Source: CALCTE01 sp045627885 (GTDB lineage Bacteria; Bacillota; Clostridia; Oscillospirales; CAG-272). From it: a DNA stretch of 11,275 nt. Location of the stretch: assembly GCA_045627885.1 (NCBI GenBank), contig JAZQOM010000041.1:1-11275 (forward strand), in the 5' to 3' direction. How positions within the stretch are numbered: the first letter of the stretch is position 1; every line of letters starts with the position of its first letter. The notes beneath the pieces were generated by a model. The model had not been told where the DNA came from. It made no database searches and saw only the letters and a program-made list of their open reading frames with translations. Position numbers and translations under genes: made by a program. Of this stretch, positions 1 to 6,824 are shown piece after piece.

Positions 1-359
1 TTTGGGGTGAAATAGCTCCCACTGTTGAATACAGTAAAACCGGAATTCGGTGTCCCGTGATACATTACAAGCAAATTGCCGTCCGCATCTCTCACCTTGC
101 TGTCTTTGAAATACGCACGCTGCCCTTCGGAAAGCTCCCTGTCCGCAGAGTCACGCTCAGATTTTTTATTTTTACCTGAAATTCCCTCTTGACTTTCCGC
201 GGAAAGTGTGGTAGAGTCTACATATACGAGTTTAGCATTCGTTGTCAGCGTCTCCGCTTGAAGGAGACTTCTGGACGAATTGCTCAGCTCGTTATTTTTT
301 ATGTAAATAGTGCAGTTATCGTCAAGAGCCTTTAATGTTGAAAGTATGTTTGTCCTCAA
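1..359 (-). pseudogene. Partial or remnant gene with the start of a polyvalent-protein ADP-ribosyltransferase domain
   Basis: Reading the minus strand gives an uninterrupted frame from a TTG at 357-359 to the window edge, 119 codons; the frame is open back to an in-frame TAA at 396-398. Counting from that TTG, residues 1-60 are low in recognisable features, 61-76 are charged and linker-like, and about 77-119 read SEGQRAYFKDSKVRD, then LLVMYHGTPNSGFTVFN. This pattern (QxxYFKDSKVRD followed by YHGT and FTVF) matches, from memory, the N-terminal part of the ART domain in large polyvalent proteins of phages and integrative elements, where the His of YHGT (residue 101) belongs to the NAD-binding H-Y-E set. 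The Tyr and Glu motifs would lie off the window. There is no ATG start before the domain and no ribosome binding site before the TTG, so the 5' part is probably lost. A real gene with an unusual start is the alternative. The family call is by pattern recognition and moderately sure. Confidence 0.55.
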
Positions 360-414
360 ATGTAATAATTCTGCAAATATATTGATAATATATCTTTATT
401 TTCGAAAAAATGTG

Positions 415-423
415 TGATATAAT
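415..423 (+). promoter_or_regulatory. Extended -10 promoter element for the HAD/ruvB operon
   Basis: The motif TGATATAAT fits the extended -10 consensus TGnTATAAT exactly and lies in a strongly AT-rich intergenic stretch, about 60 bases before the first + strand gene. No good -35 hexamer is visible at 17 bases upstream (395-400 reads TTTATT), which is usual for promoters that rely on the extended -10. Inferred from consensus only. Confidence 0.5.
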
Positions 424-485
424 AAAATGTAATACTGTAAAATCGCGTATTATGCACACCGGCAGATTTTGAAAGAAGTGACAAA

Positions 486-1148
486 ATGAGAAGATTCAAC
501 ACGGCGATATTTGACCTTGACGGAACGCTGATGGATACGATAGATGATATCCGCACGGCGATAATAAAGGCGCTCGACCTTGACGAGAGCAAGGTCACAA
601 GAACTCATGTGTTAAACAGCATCAATTTCGGAGTAAAACACCTTGTGGAGACGATGGCAAAGCAGTTCGGCATTTCGTGCCTTGATACGGACGCCGCCAT
701 AAAAAGATTTTGCGACGAATACGATAAATGCTATACGGACAAGACCAAGCCCTTCGACGGAATGACGGAGCTTCTTTGCAAGCTCAAGGCTCTCGGATAT
801 AAGATTGCGGTATTTTCAAACAAGTCAAATCAATTTGTGGAGCATCTCTGCGATGTAAAGCTTCCGAGCGGGCTTGTCGATATCGCAAGGGGAGAGCTTG
901 CGGGAGTTTTGCCCAAGCCGAATCCCGACGGCGCGTATCTTATACTTGACGCGCTCGGGGCAAAAAACACGGATGTCGCGTACATAGGTGATTCCGATGT
1001 CGATGTAGCCACCGCAAAGAACTGCGGCTTTTACTGCATCGGAGTATCGTGGGGATACAGAGAAGAACAACTGCTTGTAAATACGGGCGCCGATATCATA
1101 GCACACGACGCGGACGAGCTTTATGACATAATCACACAGGAGAACTGA
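486..1148 (+). CDS. HAD-superfamily hydrolase, phosphoglycolate phosphatase-like
   Basis: This 220-residue protein has the full HAD phosphatase set. Motif I, FDLDGTLMDT, is at residues 9-18 (nucleophile Asp10, acid/base Asp12); motif II is Ser111 in VFSNKS; motif III is Lys144 in KPNP; motif IV is GDSDVD at 168-173 with metal-binding acidic residues. The helical cap lies between motif I and motif II (about residues 20-90), as in the Gph/PGMB-like subfamily I enzymes. Those enzymes hydrolyse small phosphate esters such as 2-phosphoglycolate in the cytoplasm; the exact substrate cannot be read from sequence. The ATG has a modest purine-rich ribosome binding site (GAAAGAAGTG, 471-480). The stop is one base before ruvB, whose ribosome binding site lies inside this gene, so the two are translated from one mRNA. 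Pyrophosphatase PpaX or another sugar-phosphate phosphatase are alternatives. Confidence 0.85.
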   Translation: MRRFNTAIFDLDGTLMDTIDDIRTAIIKALDLDESKVTRTHVLNSINFGVKHLVETMAKQFGISCLDTDAAIKRFCDEYDKCYTDKTKPFDGMTELLCKLKALGYKIAVFSNKSNQFVEHLCDVKLPSGLVDIARGELAGVLPKPNPDGAYLILDALGAKNTDVAYIGDSDVDVATAKNCGFYCIGVSWGYREEQLLVNTGADIIAHDADELYDIITQEN

Positions 1149-1149
1149 T

Positions 1150-2202
1150 ATGGACGACAACGAGAGAGAAGAATACGAAAGCCGCATAATCAGCTCATCG
1201 CTCATTGAGGAGGACGGCGAAAACGAGTTTTCGCTCCGCCCGAAATGCTTTGGCGAATATGTAGGTCAAGAGCTTGCAAAGGAACAGCTCAAGATAGGCA
1301 TAGAGGCGGCAAAGAGCAGAGGCGACAGCCTTGACCATGTTCTTTTATACGGCCCTCCCGGGCTCGGAAAAACAACACTTGCAGGTATAATCGCTTCGGA
1401 AATGGGAGTCAATTTCCGCATAACCTCCGGCCCTGCGATAGAGAAGCCGGGTGACCTTGCGGCGCTGCTCACAAATCTTAACGAGGGCGATGTACTGTTT
1501 ATCGACGAGATTCATCATTTGCAGAGAAGCGTAGAGGAGATTCTTTATCCCGCGCTTGAGGATTTCGCGCTCGATATAATTCTCGGCAAAGGCCCGTCCG
1601 CAAGGAGCATAAGGCTTGACTTAAAGCACTTTACTCTGATAGGAGCGACCACCCGAGCAGGGCAGCTGACATCTCCGCTTCGCGACAGATTCGGAATGGT
1701 ACTGCGCCTTGAGCTTTACACGGTTGAGGAGCTTGCGAAGATAGTCACGAGGTCGGCGGGAATTCTCAATGTCGGAATAGACCGCGATGGCGCACTTGAA
1801 ATAGCGTCGCGTTCCCGCGGAACGCCGCGTATCGCAAACAGACTTTTGCGCAGAGTACGCGACTATGCACAGGTGATAGGCGACGGCGTGATAAATACGG
1901 AGATTGCGGATAAATGCCTTCGTATGATGGAGATAGATGAGCTCGGGCTCGACAGAATAGACAGAAGGATGCTCGAGACGATAATCAAAGTATACAAGGG
2001 CGGCCCGGTCGGAATAGAAACACTTGCCGCGACGATAGGAGAAGAGACGGTCACCCTTGAGGATGTATACGAGCCGTATCTTTTGCAGATAGGATTCTTA
2101 AGCCGTACTCCGAGAGGCAGACTTGCAACGGCACTTGCATACGAGCATCTCGGTTACACATACGCACCTGCAAATCCCGTTCAGACAAAACTCGACATCT
2201 GA
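1150..2202 (+). CDS. ruvB: Holliday junction branch migration ATPase RuvB
   Basis: RuvB is the hexameric AAA+ motor that, with RuvA, drives branch migration of Holliday junctions in recombinational repair. The 350-residue protein is of normal family length. It shows Walker A GPPGLGKT (68-75), Walker B LFIDEIHH (116-123), sensor 1 GATTRAG (165-171), the SPLRDRFG stretch (175-182) carrying the arginine-finger region, sensor 2 RGTPRIANRLLRRVRD (223-238), and the C-terminal winged-helix DNA-binding domain with IGEETVTLEDVYEPYLLQIGF (296-316) and TPRGR (320-324). The ATG is preceded by AGGAGA at 1138-1143 with six bases of spacing. ruvA and ruvC are not next to it here, although ruvA often lies just upstream in other bacteria. 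It sits in a run with a HAD hydrolase before it and an envelope lipoprotein and glmM after it. Confidence 0.98.
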   Translation: MDDNEREEYESRIISSSLIEEDGENEFSLRPKCFGEYVGQELAKEQLKIGIEAAKSRGDSLDHVLLYGPPGLGKTTLAGIIASEMGVNFRITSGPAIEKPGDLAALLTNLNEGDVLFIDEIHHLQRSVEEILYPALEDFALDIILGKGPSARSIRLDLKHFTLIGATTRAGQLTSPLRDRFGMVLRLELYTVEELAKIVTRSAGILNVGIDRDGALEIASRSRGTPRIANRLLRRVRDYAQVIGDGVINTEIADKCLRMMEIDELGLDRIDRRMLETIIKVYKGGPVGIETLAATIGEETVTLEDVYEPYLLQIGFLSRTPRGRLATALAYEHLGYTYAPANPVQTKLDI

Positions 2203-2225
2203 ACTTAGTAAAAAGGAGAATTGAA

Positions 2226-2837
2226 ATGAAAAAGCTGTTTATACTTGCGATTATGATTCTTGTCGCGGCTTTGCTTCTTTGCTCATGCGACTTTGAGGCA
2301 AAACCGGTAAAGCTTGCGTCGGACGACGATGCTCCGGTACTTCCGGAAGAGCCGACCGACGAAGAGCCCGAGCCCGAGCCGGAGCCCGAGCCGGAGCCCG
2401 AACCCGAGCCGGAACCTGAACCCGAGCCGGAGCCGGAACCCGAGCCGGAACCCGAGCCGGAGCCCGAACCCGAGCCCCAGCCGAAGCCTCAGCCGACAAA
2501 GACATTTACAAATGTCAACGAAACCTGTTATGTTGACCTTCTCAAAACAGGCGGAACGGTAGTAAATTTGAGAGCAACCTGTTCTTTGACGGAAAATAAT
2601 GTAAAAGCGCAAGTTCGCCACGGAGACACCGTCAATGTCACGGGACGCAGCAACGACGGCTGGGTACGCATAAAATATAATAGAAGTACGCTCTATTTGT
2701 ATTTGAAGCAGAACTATCTTTCAAAGACAAAGCCCGAGCCGCTTCCCGAGCCCGAGCCTGAGCCCGAGCCTGAGCCCGAGCCCGAGCCTGAGCCGGAGCC
2801 CGAGCCCGAACCGGAGCCCGAGCCCGAACCCGTATAA
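2226..2837 (+). CDS. Lipoprotein with SH3b-like domain between two Glu-Pro repeat rods
   Basis: The 203-residue product starts with a lipoprotein signal: MKK, a hydrophobic core (residues 4-18), then lipobox LCSC with lipidated Cys21. An acidic linker (22-46) leads into 19 uninterrupted Glu-Pro dipeptides (47-84), a QPKPQPTK bridge, then a domain at about 93-167 containing VNLRATCS, VKAQVRHGDTVNV and DGWVRIKY, which is the pattern of bacterial SH3 (SH3_3) domains. After KPEPLP come another 14 Glu-Pro dipeptides (175-202) and a final Val. Bacterial SH3 domains usually bind peptidoglycan stem peptides; Glu-Pro repeats form stiff extended rods. I infer a membrane-tethered protein projecting its domain into the wall. 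The ribosome binding site AAGGAG (2213-2218) is strong. It lies 23 bases after ruvB and 19 before glmM, a cell-wall precursor gene, which fits an envelope role. The SH3 call is moderately sure; the precise function is unknown. Confidence 0.85.
   Translation: MKKLFILAIMILVAALLLCSCDFEAKPVKLASDDDAPVLPEEPTDEEPEPEPEPEPEPEPEPEPEPEPEPEPEPEPEPEPEPEPQPKPQPTKTFTNVNETCYVDLLKTGGTVVNLRATCSLTENNVKAQVRHGDTVNVTGRSNDGWVRIKYNRSTLYLYLKQNYLSKTKPEPLPEPEPEPEPEPEPEPEPEPEPEPEPEPEPV
2364..2477 (+). repeat. Hexanucleotide repeat encoding 19 Glu-Pro units (N-terminal rod)
   Basis: The stretch is built from the 6-base unit GA(G/A)CC(C/G/T), repeated in frame 19 times with no interruption. Third-position variation means it is an imperfect tandem repeat, which is stabler than a perfect one but still open to copy-number change by slippage or recombination. 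Every change in whole units keeps the reading frame. Confidence 0.9.
2748..2831 (+). repeat. Hexanucleotide repeat encoding 14 Glu-Pro units (C-terminal rod)
   Basis: Fourteen in-frame copies of GAGCCC-like units, ending one codon before the stop. It uses more GAGCCT than the first tract, so it is not a direct recent copy of it, but the two tracts are similar enough to recombine and delete the SH3-like domain between them. Confidence 0.9.
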
Positions 2838-2856
2838 AGATTGACAGAAAGGTAAA

Positions 2857-4215
2857 ATGGATATGGGAAGAACATTATTCGGAACAGACGGAATAAGAGG
2901 AATCGCCAACAAAGAGCTTTCCGCGCACACCGCGTATATGCTCGGACTTGCGCTTGTCAAGAAGATGAGCGCGGACAATGGCGGCAAGGTAAAAATTCTC
3001 ATAGGAAAAGACACTCGAGCATCGGGTGATATGCTTGAAGCGGCGCTTTCGGCAGGCATACTTGCCGCGGGAGCGGATGCCGTTTCTCTCGGAGTAGTAC
3101 CTACGCCCGCGGTGGCATATCTCGTAAACACGACCGATGCCGTCGCCGGAGTAATGATTTCCGCGTCGCATAATCCCGCGGAATACAATGGCTTAAAGGT
3201 ATTCGCGTCAACGGGAATGAAGCTTCCCGACGATGTGGAAGCAGATATAGAAAAGATAATAAAGGGCGAAGAAGAACCGTATATCGCGCCCTCCTGCGAG
3301 ACGGGAAAATACATACGGGATGACGCCCTTGCAAATAAGTACACGGAGCATGTAAAATCCGTTCTCGAAAACGACGGCGCAAAGCTCAATGTACTGTTCG
3401 ACCTTGCAAACGGCTCGGCGACCGCCTGCGCATTCGAGATTTTCTCCGACTGCGGCATAAATGCGGATTTTGTAAACTGCCATCCCGACGGCAAGAACAT
3501 CAACGATGCCTGCGGCTCGACAAAGATTGAGAATATAGCGGAAACCGTCAAAAACGGCGGCTACGACATAGCATTTGCATTCGACGGCGACGCAGACCGT
3601 TGCCTTTGCCTTGACGAAAACGGCAATCTTGCCGACGGCGACAAGATTATATCGGTTATCGCAAAGAGCTTAAAGGAAAACGGCAAGCTCAAAAACGATA
3701 CGGCGGTAGTCACCTGCCTTTCCAATATGGGAATGGAGGAGATGGGCGACAAATCCGGCATCAAAATAGAGCGCACCGCGGTAGGTGACAGATATGTTCT
3801 CGAGCGAATGCTTTCGGGCGGCTTCTGCGTCGGCGGAGAGCAGAGCGGACACATCATTCTCACCGACTACGCCACCACGGGCGACGGCGAAATAACCGCT
3901 GCGGCAATTCTAAACATTTTGAGAAAGAGCGGCAAAAAGGCAAGCGAGCTTTTCGCCGTTATGAGAAAATTTCCGCAGATATCGGTAAATGTAAACGCAA
4001 ACGCGGAGCAAAAATCGGAGTTTAAGACGAGCGACGAGATAAAGGGAATAATCGCGTCGGCGGAAAAAGAGCTCGGCACGAGCGGCAGAATCATAGTCCG
4101 CCCGAGCGGAACAGAGCCGCTTGTAAGAATAATGGTCGAGGGAGAAAATCCGGTAAAGATAACCGAACTCGCCATGGAAACAAAGGAAAAAATCGAAGAG
4201 GTACTCGGTAAATAA
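2857..4215 (+). CDS. glmM: Phosphoglucosamine mutase GlmM
   Basis: GlmM converts glucosamine-6-phosphate to glucosamine-1-phosphate, the step before UDP-GlcNAc and therefore before peptidoglycan. The 452-residue protein has all four sites of the alpha-D-phosphohexomutase family: FGTDGIRG near the N-terminus (8-15), the phosphoserine loop ISASHNP (101-107, phosphorylated Ser104), the metal loop DGDADR (243-248), the sugar loop GEQSGH (327-332) and the phosphate-binding loop RPSGTEP (415-421). The serine loop with Ser at that position is typical of GlmM rather than PMM/PGM. Two ATGs are possible: 2857 (four bases after AAAGG at 2848-2852) and 2863 (ten bases after it); the sequence does not decide, and the difference is two residues. 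It follows an envelope lipoprotein and is one base before the next gene. Confidence 0.97.
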   Translation: MDMGRTLFGTDGIRGIANKELSAHTAYMLGLALVKKMSADNGGKVKILIGKDTRASGDMLEAALSAGILAAGADAVSLGVVPTPAVAYLVNTTDAVAGVMISASHNPAEYNGLKVFASTGMKLPDDVEADIEKIIKGEEEPYIAPSCETGKYIRDDALANKYTEHVKSVLENDGAKLNVLFDLANGSATACAFEIFSDCGINADFVNCHPDGKNINDACGSTKIENIAETVKNGGYDIAFAFDGDADRCLCLDENGNLADGDKIISVIAKSLKENGKLKNDTAVVTCLSNMGMEEMGDKSGIKIERTAVGDRYVLERMLSGGFCVGGEQSGHIILTDYATTGDGEITAAAILNILRKSGKKASELFAVMRKFPQISVNVNANAEQKSEFKTSDEIKGIIASAEKELGTSGRIIVRPSGTEPLVRIMVEGENPVKITELAMETKEKIEEVLGK

Positions 4216-4216
4216 A

Positions 4217-5086
4217 ATGATTTCATCGGATAAATGGCAGGATTACGAGCTTATCGACGCATCTGACGGAGAAAGGCTCGAAAGATGGGGCAAGTATATT
4301 CTTGTGCGCCCCGACCCGCAGGTAATATGGAAAAACTCAAAAACCGCGCCCGAATGGAAAAAAGCGGACGCCGAATACAACCGCAGTAAGAGCGGCGGCG
4401 GCTCATGGGGGAAGAATTCGCTTCCCGAGAGCTGGACTGTCGGCTATAACGGGCTTAAGTTCAAGCTGAAGGCGATGAGCTTCAAGCATACGGGACTTTT
4501 CCCCGAGCAGGCGGCAAACTGGGATTTTCTTCGCAAACTCATCACGGAAAGAGGCAAAGGCGTAAAGGTGCTCAACCTCTTTGCGTACACCGGCGCGGCA
4601 AGTGTAGCCTGCGCCGCCGCGGGAGCATCTGTCTGCCATGTTGACGCCGCAAAGGGAATGGTCGCACAGGCAAAGGAAAACGCGGCGCTCTCCGGACTTG
4701 CGGATGCACCGATAAGATATATCGTTGATGACTGCAAAAAGTTCATCGAGAGGGAAATCCGCCGCGGCAACAAGTACGATGTCATAATTCTCGACCCGCC
4801 GTCATACGGCAGAGGCCCGTCGGGAGAGGTGTGGAAGCTCGAAGACTGCATAGATGAGCTTCTTTCGCTATGCGTAAAACTGCTTTCCGAAAAGCCTCTT
4901 GCGCTTGTGTATAACAGCTATACGACGGGGCTTTCCGCATCAAGCGTAGGCGCTTTGCTCAAAATAAACGCCGACAGAGCGGGACTTCGCGGATATACGG
5001 TATTTGCCGACGAGATAGGTCTTCCCGTCACGGCAAAGGGCGTAGTGCTTCCGTGCGGAGCGGTTGCAAGACTTGAATTCAGATAA
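4217..5086 (+). CDS. Class I SAM-dependent methyltransferase, RlmI/RlmK-like (probable rRNA methyltransferase)
   Basis: The 289-residue protein has an N-terminal segment (about 8-36) ending in GKYILVRPDPQVIW, then a Rossmann methyltransferase core. Motif I is LNLFAYTGAASVACAAAGA (119-137), which binds SAM; Asp143 ends strand 2; Asp171-Asp172 lies in motif III; motif IV is DPPSYGRG (193-200). This matches the COG1092 group that contains the 23S rRNA m5C/m7G enzymes RlmI and RlmK. The protein lacks a separate N-terminal PUA domain of the RlmI type, being closer in size to the RlmK half of RlmKL. The base modified cannot be told from sequence. Its start is one base after the glmM stop with only a weak ribosome binding site, suggesting translational coupling to glmM. 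Confidence 0.88.
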   Translation: MISSDKWQDYELIDASDGERLERWGKYILVRPDPQVIWKNSKTAPEWKKADAEYNRSKSGGGSWGKNSLPESWTVGYNGLKFKLKAMSFKHTGLFPEQAANWDFLRKLITERGKGVKVLNLFAYTGAASVACAAAGASVCHVDAAKGMVAQAKENAALSGLADAPIRYIVDDCKKFIEREIRRGNKYDVIILDPPSYGRGPSGEVWKLEDCIDELLSLCVKLLSEKPLALVYNSYTTGLSASSVGALLKINADRAGLRGYTVFADEIGLPVTAKGVVLPCGAVARLEFR

Positions 5087-5089
5087 AGC

Positions 5090-5094
5090 GGAGG
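5090..5094 (+). promoter_or_regulatory. Ribosome binding site that fixes a TTG start for ecfA1
   Basis: GGAGG lies seven bases before the TTG at 5102, the ideal spacing. The ABC domain begins directly after this codon (DSIISIKDVGFSY), and no ATG lies between, so TTG is the start. Confidence 0.85.
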
Positions 5095-5101
5095 CATATT
5101 T

Positions 5102-5947
5102 TTGGACAGCATAATCAGTATAAAAGATGTCGGCTTTTCGTATCAGCTGAACGACGGAGAGGGCACCAAAGAGGTATTAAAAAATTTAAGCCTCGAGATA
5201 GAAAGAGGCAAGGTGACCGCCATCGTGGGGAGAAACGGCTCGGGCAAGAGCACGCTTGCAAAGCTTTGCAACGGCATTATTCTTCCGAACAGCGGAACTG
5301 TCAGCGTTGACGGAATGCTCACGACGGACGAGGAGCACGCATTTGATATAAAAAAGAAAATAGGTATGGTATTCCAAAATCCGGACAATCAGCTTGTCGC
5401 AACCATCTGTGAGGAGGATGTAGCATTCGGCCCCGAGAATCTCGGCGTTGAGTCTTCCGAAATAAGAAAAAGAGTGGATAAGGTGCTTGCCGATGTCGGA
5501 ATGAGCGAATACGCAAAGTCCGAGCCGCACAGACTTTCGGGCGGACAGAAGCAGAGAATCGCGATAGGGGGCGTGCTTGCCATGCCCCCCGAGTGCATAA
5601 TTTTCGACGAAGCTACCGCGATGCTTGACCCGTACGGCAGAGCCGAGGTGCTTGCCGTCTGCGAAAGGCTGAAGAAAATCGGCATTACGATTGTCATGAT
5701 AACACACTATATGGAGGAGGCGTGCCTTGCCGACAATGTGGTCGTGTTAAACGGCGGAAGCGTGTATGCAAGCGGAACTCCGAAAGAAATCTTCTCATCG
5801 CGTGAAATTATGGAAAAGGCGGGGCTTTGCCCGCCGCAGAATATAGAGCTTACGCAGAAGCTCTGCAAAGCGGGGATGGATATTCCCGTATCACTTAATA
5901 TCGACGAAACTGCGGAAAATATCGGCAAAGCTTTAAGCGGAGAATAA
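5102..5947 (+). CDS. ecfA1: Energy-coupling factor transporter ATPase EcfA1
   Basis: EcfA1 is one of two cytoplasmic ATPases that, with the membrane protein EcfT, power S-components importing vitamins or metal ions. The 281-residue protein has Walker A GRNGSGKST (43-51), Q-loop FQNPDNQLVA (91-100), ABC signature LSGGQKQR (145-152), Walker B CIIFDEATAMLDP (165-177; catalytic Glu170) and switch His202. The QNPDNQ Q-loop and the DEATxMLDP Walker B/D-loop are typical of the A1 subunit, while A2 has QYPExQ and DEPxAGLDP; the next gene has those. The start is TTG with a strong ribosome binding site. The gene begins 15 bases after the methyltransferase, so it may be in the same transcript; no riboswitch fits in this gap. 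The C-terminal extension after about residue 225 is normal for EcfA. Confidence 0.96.
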   Translation: MDSIISIKDVGFSYQLNDGEGTKEVLKNLSLEIERGKVTAIVGRNGSGKSTLAKLCNGIILPNSGTVSVDGMLTTDEEHAFDIKKKIGMVFQNPDNQLVATICEEDVAFGPENLGVESSEIRKRVDKVLADVGMSEYAKSEPHRLSGGQKQRIAIGGVLAMPPECIIFDEATAMLDPYGRAEVLAVCERLKKIGITIVMITHYMEEACLADNVVVLNGGSVYASGTPKEIFSSREIMEKAGLCPPQNIELTQKLCKAGMDIPVSLNIDETAENIGKALSGE

Positions 5948-5948
5948 A

Positions 5949-6824
5949 GTGGAAACAGGAAACAAAGAATTTGCAATAGAGCTTAAGGATGTTTCTTTTA
6001 AGTATAATGAGGGAACACCCACGGAAAAGCTCGCCCTTTCTCATGTGAGCTACGGCTTCCGGAAAGGGAGAATAACGGGAATAATGGGACATACCGGCTC
6101 CGGCAAAAGCACACTTGCCATGCTCTTGAACGGTCTCGAAAAGTGCAAGAGCGGCAAAATTTATCATAACGGCGTTCCGATTCCCGAAAGCAAAAAAGAA
6201 ATAGGAAAACTGCGCTTCGAGGTCGGACTTGTATTTCAGTATCCGGAATATCAGCTTTTTGAAGAGACGGTAGAGGCGGATATCGCGTTCGGCCCGAAGA
6301 ATATGGGCATCACGGGCGACGAGCTTAACAAGAGAGTTAAAGAGGCGATGGATTTCGTCGGACTTCCGTCCGATGTAGAAAAGCGGTCGCCGTTTGACCT
6401 TTCTGGCGGTCAAAAGCGCCGTGTTGCGATAGCCGGCGTTCTTGCCATGGAGCCCGATACGCTAATACTCGACGAGCCCGCGGCGGGACTTGACCCGGAG
6501 GGCAGAGAGGAAATCCTCTCGGGGCTTGTGCGTTACAGCAGAGAAAAGAATATAACCATGCTGATAATATCTCACAGTATGGAGGATATGGCAAAATTCT
6601 GCGACGACCTTATTGTGCTTAAAAAAGGAGAGCTTATGCTCTCCGGCACGGTACACGAGGTATTTTCGCACACAAGAGAGCTCAAGGAGTGGGGACTTGC
6701 CGTCCCCGCGATAACGACACTGTCCGAAAAGCTTTGCGAAAAAGGCTTTGACATGGACGGAGTATACACCGTAGATGAGGCGGCAAAACGCATACTTTCC
6801 ATGTGGGGAGGTGCGGCAAAATGA
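5949..6824 (+). CDS. ecfA2: Energy-coupling factor transporter ATPase EcfA2
   Basis: This is the second ATPase of the ECF module, forming a heterodimer with EcfA1. The 291-residue protein has Walker A GHTGSGKST (47-55), Q-loop FQYPEYQLFEETV (96-108), signature LSGGQKRR (151-158), Walker B TLILDEPAAGLDP (171-183; catalytic Glu176) and switch His209. Both ATP sites of the heterodimer therefore look competent. The start is GTG at 5949, one base after the ecfA1 stop, with GGAG (5939-5942) inside the end of ecfA1. Its last bases overlap the ecfT start by four bases (ATGA, 6821-6824), so the three genes are translationally coupled. Confidence 0.96.
   Translation: METGNKEFAIELKDVSFKYNEGTPTEKLALSHVSYGFRKGRITGIMGHTGSGKSTLAMLLNGLEKCKSGKIYHNGVPIPESKKEIGKLRFEVGLVFQYPEYQLFEETVEADIAFGPKNMGITGDELNKRVKEAMDFVGLPSDVEKRSPFDLSGGQKRRVAIAGVLAMEPDTLILDEPAAGLDPEGREEILSGLVRYSREKNITMLIISHSMEDMAKFCDDLIVLKKGELMLSGTVHEVFSHTRELKEWGLAVPAITTLSEKLCEKGFDMDGVYTVDEAAKRILSMWGGAAK
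6807..6812 (+). promoter_or_regulatory. Ribosome binding site that fixes the ecfT start at 6821
   Basis: GGAGGT within ecfA2 is eight bases from the ATG at 6821. A longer frame from GTG at 6803 would place this site inside the coding sequence and has no site of its own, so it is rejected. A second ATG at 6824 is possible. Confidence 0.8.

Noticed and set aside
2251..2621. Arg/Leu- and Ala/Arg-rich open frames around the first repeat on both strands
   Set aside because: They are alternative-frame products of the hexamer repeat, with no ribosome binding site and no sequence beyond the repeat that resembles a protein family.
2364..2831. Possible CRISPR array
   Set aside because: The repeats are contiguous 6-base coding units with no spacers and keep a protein frame.
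2721..3551. A 276-codon minus-strand open frame
   Set aside because: It is antisense to the Glu-Pro repeat and to glmM. Repeats of GAGCCC lack stops on the other strand, and glmM is clearly real.
5087..5101. Riboswitch before the ECF module
   Set aside because: The gap is only 15 bases, filled by the ribosome binding site; no aptamer can fit.
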